64,000 nt of DNA from Gerris lacustris (taxonomy: Eukaryota > Arthropoda > Insecta > Hemiptera > Gerridae). Positions 56,490 to 64,000 of the stretch are shown piece by piece. The DNA is taken from assembly GCA_951217055.1 (NCBI GenBank), contig OX578284.1, positions 20,036,187 to 20,100,186 of the forward strand, in the 5' to 3' direction. A program made the translations under genes and the position numbers. Position 1 is the first letter of the stretch; each line of letters starts with the position of its first letter. The notes beneath the pieces are model-generated. The model was given only the letters and a program-made list of their open reading frames with translations, was not told the DNA's origin and searched no databases.

Positions 56490-56735
56490 TTTGCTCCCAA
56501 ACTTACCGAAGGTAACGAAAACTATGTGAACGTTCTGAAGAACAAACATTTTATATAAAATGTTTGAAATCGGAGTCATATGACTCCGATTTCAAACATT
56601 TCACGACAGATATCAGGGAACATTTTTGGTTCCGTATTTGTCTGTCGCTCAATGTTTGCGAGGTAACTTAACTTAAAAATACTTGTCCGATTTTAATGAA
56701 ATTTGGATGGTAGCTTATAATTATGAATTATGAGC
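56490..56735 (-). mobile_element. dispersed repeat family B, partial copy with palindrome
   Basis: Minus-strand copy: tttgctcccaaacttaccga, ggtaacgaaaactatgtgaa, gaacatttttggttccgt, gtctgtcgctcaatgtttgc and tccgattttaatgaaattt. It is interrupted by the palindrome at 56558-56601. Confidence 0.7.
56558..56601. repeat. perfect 44-bp palindrome
   Basis: aaatgtttgaaatcggagtc plus at is followed directly by its exact complement. The second half (gactccgatttcaaa) is the normal family B sequence and the first half is its inverted duplicate. A second palindrome, aacattttatataaaatgtt, overlaps its left edge (56544-56563). Confidence 0.95.
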
Positions 56736-58104
56736 CACAATAATTGGCTGACTTCTTTTTTACATATTTATAATATATTAACTTTAGTAAAACCTGACGT
56801 CTAAGAAGAAATTCTCATTCTTAACCATTCTAGTCTAATATTTGCAAACTCTCTACCAAGTGACTCCCACGCAAACTTATCTCCTCATCTCATTTCTGAG
56901 TAGATCTTCCTCTTTTCCTCTTCAAGTTGCTCTTTTACCAGACAATCATAGGTTCACCCTTAAAATAATACTTGATTTTATATCAAAGCAGCGTTCAGCC
57001 ATTATAATGTCATTATCAGTGCCAATGATGGAAGAACTAAAGTTAAATGTATAAAATAATTTGAAGAGGGTGTAACTATATATTGTAACTAAATCAAAAT
57101 AGGATCTTAACTAAATTGTGATGGAGACTAAAGTAAAGTTGCCTTATCTATTAAGATTCCCCTCATCAACCCTTTAATTCCAAAAAAACACCAGGATCGG
57201 CATAAAGGGAAATAGAAATATGAGTACGGCTATTAAAAAAACTCATCTTAACCAGAATTGTGCCTGAAGCTTTTAAAGGTTTTTTTTTTTTTAAGGATTT
57301 CATGATCAGTTCATTAAAAATAAGGCGCCGGAAGTTTATCATTCATGAAAACTGAGAAACGTTAAAGGAAATATTAATTATTTTGAAGGTATATATAGGG
57401 AAGAAAGGGGTTGGATAACAGTGTAATCATAACGTCAGACGTTTTAGGGGAATCGCTTGATCAAGCCGATGAAGAAGATGCCTGGGATCTTGTTGATGAC
57501 GTTTAGATAGAACAGCATCATAATGACGTTTGCTCAGAGCTTCACTTCATACTACTGGATTTACTTTAGCTTCAAATTCAGGCGTTCTCTTATCAAACCC
57601 TAAGATTTCCATCTTTTGAACCCCTGAATGGGAATCTTTAGATTGAGCATTACGTTTATTATGGTTTCACAGATAAAGCACTACTCAAAACCAAAAGCAT
57701 CTGCAGTGAAAACCGAAATTAATCACTTTTACATATTAAATGGAAGAGATCCTCTTAACAATAATACATTTCGAGAAACAAGAGATACAAGATGGATATA
57801 ACTCAAAAAATAAAGGATATAACTCAAACAAATAAATAAAAATAGCTAAACAATATTTAAGATTAAGTCATTTAACTCTTTCTTATATAAAAGAAACTAA
57901 TGTACAATAAATATGAACAAAGTATTTTTTTAACCTCCTAATTAAAATTGTTTAAGAGTTTTAATTAAAAGTTTTCCTACTATGCTAAAAGGTCACCCAA
58001 CAATGCATAGTCAATAATTCAAACCACACTTTTTACCACATAGATTCAAATAAAATATGGCCCTATTTAAAAATTATGGACAAGCAGTTTCGATTTTTAG
58101 TTAA
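56736..58104. other. AT-rich DNA, nothing recognised
   Basis: No coding feature supported. It includes a T run near 57280-57291 and a short gacgtttagat-type segment near 57430-57530 without recognisable origin. Confidence 0.45.
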
Positions 58105-58660
58105 GATATATTGCTTCCGAGCTTACCGAAGTTAACGAAATCTATGTAATAGTTCTAAAGAACGAAAGTATTTTATGTCTCCGATATCAAAAATTCCAAG
58201 ACAGAAATCCGTTTCGGACAACATGAAACATTTTTGGTTCCGTGTTTGACTGCTGACTGTCGGTCTGACGCTCCATTTTTGCGAACCTTTCACATCTTAA
58301 AAACTACACGTCCGGTTTTAATTTAATTTGTATGATAGGTCATAATGAGCTCATTGTTGGTGTTGGTACCATATAAGTTTCGACCTCATGCGCTCATTTG
58401 TTTCTCTTCCATATGCGCACAAAAATACATTTATTTACACCTATTGCTTTAAAAATACTTATCTGATTTGCATGAAACTTTATCGAAACTAACGCGCAGA
58501 CAAACCCGGATTTATTTGAACCGTCTGCGCTCTTTAACTTTTGCCAAATTGATACTTTAATTCATGTAAAAAAGAAATCAATTTTGACAGATTAAAAAAC
58601 TGGGGAAACAAACAAATTAGACAATAATGGCTCATAGCATGCGAGGAAGCTATAAATTAT
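58105..58660 (-). mobile_element. dispersed repeat family B
   Basis: Minus-strand copy: gcttccgagcttaccgaagt, gtctccgatatcaaaaattc, acatttttggttccgtgttt, gactgtcggtctgacgctcc, gaccattaagtg-type middle, tttgtttctcttccatatgc and tggctcatagcat near its end. Confidence 0.75.
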
Positions 58661-59645
58661 GTGGATATCAACAATAAATTAAATAAATTTATAAAATAAT
58701 CCAATCATTGAGGTTAGCAAAGGGACAGTCAAATGTAAAAATTAAAACATTAAATTTGCCGACGTTTTGCAAAAATGTTATCATTCACAAGTAAAGAGCA
58801 AGAACGGAGATAGTAAGAAACATTTGTGTTATATATATATATGTATAGGTATATTACACAAATAAGTTAGTTAGTATAACATAATTTCAAGGGATTTCAT
58901 GAGTTTTTATAACTTCGACAAGGGTTGACAATATTAACTTTAAAAAAGGTAAACAGGTAATAAGGTAAATAGGATTAACATGTGAGAAAAAAAAACTAGC
59001 TGTAGTGTTTTATTAAAATTGCTCTAGGGTTTTTATAGATTTTTATTAAAATTAAGTTAAGAAAGAAAAAAAAGTTTATACTTATGAACAAACTAACCAG
59101 CCTAGAATAGAACAACGATGTCCTTTTTGCTTTAACAAAGATTAACAAAAATAAATAAAAAACAATCTAAATTAAAAACTTTATCTTCAACAACTTTTGT
59201 GATTATAAAAATTACGCTGTTGGAAGTATAAACTGAAACGAATCACCTCGATATTAAGCCTAAACAAAAAGTAAACATTTTCTTTTTTGGCAAAGGCTAT
59301 TTGCAGTCCCTTTTTTTTTTTTTTGGTTCGCCTCTCGAACCCTTTTTGTATTTGAAACTAAGGTCACGAAAACAACATAAACATAATTTAAATATAAAAG
59401 CACACATGCTATGTATTTAAAGTAGGCTTGCACACGTTTTGAGGTTCTGTAGAAGTTCTCTTTCGCATCGCATATCGCAAGATGTTTTTAATATTATCAA
59501 ACAAATTTTATTAATAAAAGACTATTGTAGAATTGGTGTTGTTTGTTCAGTGGTTTAAAATAACAGACCTAAACTGCAAATAAGTAAATGGAAAAATCAA
59601 ATGTGTGTGTTACTTTCTTATTTTATTATTTTTCATTAATAGAAC
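58661..59645. other. AT-rich DNA, nothing recognised
   Basis: Contains a short TA run (58831-58842) and poly-T (59310-59325). No gene. Confidence 0.45.
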
Positions 59646-59649
59646 ACGG

Positions 59650-60240
59650 AAGAAAATAAAATTGTGATCGTTCTGAAGAACGAAAATATTTTATGTCTCC
59701 GATTTCAAAAAATTGCAAGACAGAAATCAACATTTTTGGTTCCGTCGGTCTGTCTGTCGGTTTTTCTGTCGATCTGTCGCTCAATTTTTGCGAACCAACA
59801 TACCTTAAAAACTACACGTCCGATTTTAATGAAATTCGTATGGTAGGTCATTATTAGCTCATTGCTCGTTGTACGAGTTTACCATATGAGTTTCAACCTT
59901 CTGTCCTCATTTGTTTCTCTTCCACAGGCGCACAAACATACATTTATTTACATCTTTAGCTTCAAAAGAACTTATCTGATGTCTATGAAACTTTTACAGT
60001 TTATCGACAGTAACTCACAGATAGCCCCAGATTAATATGAACTGCCTGTCCTCTTTAACTTTCGCTAAATTGATACTTTAAATCATGTGAAAGTCAAGAC
60101 AACTTTGACAGATTTGACGGGGGAAAGAATTTAAATAGACCGGTCAACTGGAGTGGCACATAGCTTCCTCACATTCTACCACGTACTTCTTTTCCCACGT
60201 ACTTTATTGATTTTATGCTTTTACAAGCCATTATTGCCTA
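59650..60240 (-). mobile_element. dispersed repeat family B
   Basis: Minus-strand copy: gatcgttctgaagaacgaaa, gtctccgatttcaaaaaatt, gttccgtcggtctgtctgtc, taaaaactacacgtccgatt, tttgtttctcttccacaggc and ggagtggcacatagcttcct. The gtcggtctgtctgtcgg tract is again the presumed seed of the minisatellite at 4.1 kb. Confidence 0.75.
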
Positions 60241-60339
60241 ATTCAATTAATTGTTTCCCCCGTGTTGTTAAGCTGTCAAAAATTGTTTTAATTTTTTAAA
60301 CGAATTAAATTATCAATTTAGCAAAAGTTAGTAGAGTAG

Positions 60340-60420
60340 GGTATTTTATATTATGAAACAGCCATCTAATTTTTGCGCAATCACACTACTTTATTTCAAT
60401 ACATATATGAGAAAGTATAA
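60340..60420 (+). mobile_element. terminal fragment of family A
   Basis: gcgcaatcacactactttat and tatgagaaagtataaacc match the 3' end of family A (34790-34840). The hairpin is weakened. Confidence 0.45.
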
Positions 60421-60579
60421 ACCTACTGGAATCAGATATGAATTTGCACATATGTGTTCTACCCACTAAGCTTCGAATCAATGAAATTCCTCCGCCACAG
60501 AGTATTTTTCTTACATCACAGGATCACATATTGATTCAATCAGCAGTGTTATATGAATTCCGAGACCTTAACGAGACTC

Positions 60580-60785
60580 CCAATTTATAAAAAAAAGCCT
60601 ATCGAACCAGACTGAGTCGAAAGCAATCTTGTTATCCATAAGAGCCATGGCTGAAGTGAGTTTATTTACGTGGCCTCAATCAAATAAATTGTTCACTTAT
60701 AGAAGTTAGTGAAAAGTGGAGTCAAGGTTGCGGAAAATGGAAGAACAAACAGTTCTGCAGGTATTGGCTTTATCAAGGAAACGTC
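60580..60785 (-). pseudogene. degenerate jockey-like reverse transcriptase
   Basis: On the minus strand IPAELFVLPFSATLT (near 60765-60720) resembles the PAEQFGFRxGHSTxxQL block, and MDNKIAFDSVWFDRLF (near 60645-60598) matches motif A (D.EKAFDxVWxxxL), with one stop between. The catalytic FADD is not visible. A tcaaagccctccatgggctg word at 61034-61053 may be part of a 3' UTR of some LINE. Confidence 0.6.
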
Positions 60786-61595
60786 CATAAAGATATGGTT
60801 GAATAAATACGTTACTCGAGTTTACCTAAGAGCTTATATGAGGAGTTGAGTTTATGAGTAGATAGACGGGTCTAGCACACAGGGACTCAGGAGTTTAAAA
60901 TTAACATAAACTCTATGAAAGGTTTAATGCGCTTAAGAAGTGCCAATATAATGATTTCTTTAGCAGTGATGGAAGTAGTGATGGAACACGGGCTCTAGAC
61001 AGATATGACTGGAAGTATTGTTGTTGAGGTGGTCAAAGCCCTCCATGGGCTGTGCCGTGCCTTGGATTAATTAAGTAATTGAGTAGAAATAATGAAGAGA
61101 TATTTAATTTATTATATTTTATAAATGCTTTACTGTTTAAAGATATAGTTAGAAGATTGCTGATAAAAATGTTGATAAAGCCTATCTAAAGCTCCTATTT
61201 CAGAGATAATAAAGAGAGAATGAACCAAATAACGAAGCTGAAAGAAAACGGAACCTTTACACCGTAAATCTTTAAGCCCTAATTAAAACTTTGATAATCA
61301 ATTTCATCCAAACGTATAAATAAACACGTGGACTCATAATGTCTTTTTAGTGTTATTAAAATACTGTTATTAATAGAGTATGTTTATATAATTTTATATT
61401 TCAGCGGTTTAACCAATATCCATTATGTAAGCAATTTATTAATTATGATACATACGAGTATTTATATCGAAACGTAGGAGATTAGAATCGTTTAATTAAA
61501 CTAGATGATATAATTAGTTTTTCATACGAAATTACAAAATAATACAAATTAGATGTTCTATTTCCTATTTTTTACAAAAAAAAAAGTAACAAAAA
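60786..61595. other. AT-rich DNA, no gene
   Basis: Only the LINE-like ccctccatgggctgtgccgt word near 61040 stands out. Confidence 0.4.
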
Positions 61596-61599
61596 TATA

Positions 61600-61990
61600 G
61601 GCGAAAAATCGGTCTGAGACAACTCAGAAGAGCTTTCTCATATAATCTTGGTCCCAGATCCCAGAACCAGAAAATATGAATATATATTGTTATCTGCACA
61701 CACGGATACGCGAGTCGATCGCTAACTGTGACTGTGGATCCACCTATAGAAAAGTTTAGAGCTAAAATTCTTTTTCTGATTTCACCCCAGGATATGATTT
61801 TTCTCAACACGTATGTCAAATTTCGTCAAAATCGGCCCAGTAGTTTAGGCTCCACGCGTCTACACAGACGACATGTATAAAAAACAATTTTTTGGACTCA
61901 GGGGACCTCAAAATGTGTAAATCCGTCAATAGCTCAATATTGAATGTTCGCGCAATCACAATACTTTCTCTTTATATGAGAAAGTAAATA
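61600..61990 (+). mobile_element. dispersed repeat family A, copy with intact hairpin
   Basis: gagacaactcagaagagctt, tttctcatataatcttgg, atcggcccagtagtttaggc, tccacgcgtctacacagacg, tgttcgcgcaatcacaatac and the terminal hairpin actttctc tttatat gagaaagt (61963-61985). The minus frame 61565-61819 is not conserved. Confidence 0.75.
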
Positions 61991-63640
61991 GGTGACTATT
62001 GTTGGATGAAATCGCGATTTTAATATTACATCAATTTAAATCATTTATTAAATTAATTATTTATAAATAAAAAATTGAATAGATAGTCAGAGGAAGGAAA
62101 CCTGACATCATTGATCCTAGAAATTCGATATTTACCAAGATATTTACTATTTTATTATTTGAATCAAGAGAAATGTTGGCTAGAAGCCAGAAGCAATGTT
62201 TCATACAAGTGTAAAAGCCGTAAATCAGTGTATAGAAATAATTACCAGTTAGCGTTGAACTTTACGGTCATCCCTTATAACGAGAAAATATTAATTTTAA
62301 GGCAGTATTAACTCCTGCCCCGTAACTCGCAACGTTAGCCCTCTATATGAACCATCCACGTGGATACTACCGTCAAGCCCCTTTTATTAAAAACTTCTGA
62401 AAACACATTTTCCTAACACCTCCCCTCTGGAGCTTTTTAACTCAATAAAACGATATGAAAAAATAATTTACACCCAGCTTCTCGGACCTTTTTTTAAGTT
62501 TAGAATGACTCATAATATATTGTATAAATGAGCACTGGAGTCTCTTGATTAGGGGTAAAAATAGGGTTTTCTCTGCTAGAAGAAGTAAATTGAGAGTACA
62601 AAGTCAGCTATCAACCACAAAATTGTCTTCAAAGCCGATTCAAAATATTCGAAATATGACATAGTCAGAGTAGAATGTAGAAGTTGATAAAAAGGATTTG
62701 TCAGATTTAAACCTTTGTCTAATCTCCTCGTACTGACTATTTATCTTTCATATTACTAATCGTCATCACCAGCACTGAAGATGGCCCTTATTATAAACAA
62801 GTACGTGAGGCGATAATCACGGTTTTAGTACGATTAAGTTAATTATTAAGTGTAAAATTTTATTAGTTGCATATTCTTTTTCTACACTTCAAGACCTTTA
62901 AATTAATCTATAACATGTCATGTGACTAAAAAACAAAATCCCCTTAATTAATAAAGAATTATGGCTAACTACTAAAAATAACAACAGTGCCGGTTTAATA
63001 AGAACCTTTTTGTAAAAGATTCAGAGTAGTACTTGCTTGAAATATAATAGCCTCTATCGTATGTCAAACACTGACTCCTTATCTTTCAAATATGTCACAT
63101 CGGCAATGAATGGGACAAATCAGAGGGTAAAAGTCGTGTTTGTACAATAAAGTTGCCGAAGATGTAGAAAAGGTATTTTTTTTTAATCGTAATGAATTGA
63201 CTCTCCAAGCCATTTATAATGTCGAAGGGATTTGATTAAAGTGGTTATTTCATCAAATAACTAGTGGTTTGATCAAATTATTAGTGGATTGGTCAAATTA
63301 CTAGTGGTTTGATCTAATCTCAAAACCCTCAATACTCATGTATTCCTCAAATAAAAATGTTCTGTTTTGTCTGTATAGAAAATAAATAAGCGTAGGTCAT
63401 TCTTGAGATGTCTGTAAAAACTCGGTTCACTCAATATGTGGAAAGACAGTAGGATAAGAATGATACGGATTTTTAAGCTATTTATGCGAAAATACAGAAG
63501 TATTTTTCCCTCAGTATAAAATACAGAGGGAAAATTATGCAAATAATCTTAAATTAGCTACCGAAAAAATTTACTTTAATCACCAGAGGATCATAGATCA
63601 TTAATAACTTTACTGATGTTCCATCAAGAGAGTAATTGGG
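61991..63640. other. AT-rich DNA; one retroelement-end-like word
   Basis: cagcactgaagatggccctt at 62771-62790 resembles the 3'-end signature at 32873. Near 63250-63315 the phrase tagtggtttgatcaaat recurs three times. No gene. Confidence 0.45.
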
Positions 63641-63644
63641 AGGA

Positions 63645-64000
63645 GAAGAAAAGAAGCGGAGACACCGACCAGAGAATAATTGTAAGAAGAAGCGGAGAGG
63701 TTGGAGAATAATTGTAAGAAGAAGCGGAGAGGTCGGAGAATAATTGTAACAAGAAACGGAGAAACCAGGGAATAATGGTAAGAAGAAGCGGAGAGGTCGG
63801 AGAATAATTGTAAGAAGAAGCGGAGAGGTCGGAGAATAATTGTAACAAGAAGCAAAGAGACCAGGGAATAATTGTAAGAAGAAGCGGAGAAACCGACCGC
63901 AGAATAACTATAAGAAGAAGCAGAGAGGTCGGAGAATAATTATAAGAAGAAGCGGAGAAACCAGAGAATAATTGTAAGAAGAAGCGGAGAGACCAGAGAA
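63645..64000. repeat. 32-bp satellite array, runs off the window end
   Basis: The unit is gagaataattgtaagaaga plus agcgga and gaggtcg, with gaaacca variants. About 11 units to the last base. Minus-strand frames (63610-63855, 63624-63848) are by-products of the array. Confidence 0.92.

Noticed and set aside
63610..63855. Two minus ORFs with repeated LQLFSDLSASSYNYS
   Set aside because: By-products of the 32-bp satellite at the window end.

Overview
This window looks like a transposon-rich, AT-rich intergenic or intronic stretch of an arthropod nuclear genome, most likely an insect. The evidence is the set of mobile elements: an R1-clade LINE inside a (CATA)n microsatellite, a jockey-like LINE, an RTE-clade LINE, a mariner-type element with DD37D spacing, hAT-type elements and tRNA-derived SINEs. 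I found no host protein-coding gene I can defend. Most short open frames lie inside satellites or dispersed repeats. A hemipteran is possible, but I cannot fix the order from sequence alone.

Layout. 0-1.6 kb: broken RTE-clade LINE (minus). 1.6-7.4 kb: AT-rich DNA with a Helitron-like fragment, a long (TA)n, a 24-bp minisatellite inside a dispersed repeat (family B), a family A repeat, and an 0.8-kb element with inverted ends (6025-6828). 7.4-8.6 kb: CpG-richer island. 8.6-10.2 kb: family D repeat split by a 5'-truncated jockey-like LINE with a perfect 12-bp target-site duplication. 11.3-12.7 kb: 52-bp satellite and two tRNA-derived SINEs. 14.3-18.6 kb: family G, family H, two large inverted repeats and a 78-84-bp satellite. 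20.2-24.6 kb: the best preserved gene of the window, an R1-clade (Waldo-like) ORF2 with endonuclease, reverse transcriptase, RNase H and zinc knuckle, flanked on both sides by (CATA)n. 25-33 kb: AT-rich DNA with small foldback elements, a head-to-head SINE palindrome and reverse transcriptase remnants. 33.7-34.4 kb: 27-bp satellite. 35.3-36.8 kb: complete non-autonomous hAT-type element with an exact 8-bp target duplication. 39-45.5 kb: a tRNA-Ser-like sequence, a 202-bp tandem duplication, family A, a Helitron-like element and MITE hairpins. 46-48.8 kb: possible LTR remnant, family G, family B. 48.8-51.5 kb: a 5'-truncated LINE bracketed by two apparently identical 373-bp direct repeats. 53.0-53.9 kb: second copy of family D, carrying a 106-bp-arm palindrome. 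54.4-55.5 kb: mariner-type element with about 190-bp inverted ends, itself hit by a 138-bp hAT-type MITE. 56.5-62 kb: family B copies, one holding a perfect 44-bp palindrome, a degenerate reverse transcriptase and family A. The window ends inside a 32-bp satellite (63.6-64.0 kb).

The genes do not form a pathway. The window reads as layers of insertions, and the order of some can be worked out: family D before the jockey-like LINE; mariner before the hAT-type MITE; family B before the minisatellite. The most unusual structures are the 373-bp duplication around the 49-51 kb LINE, the microsatellite-targeted R1-clade insertion, and the several foldbacks made by inverted duplication of a pre-existing repeat. 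All repeat-family statements come from reading the copies in this window by eye, not from an alignment program.
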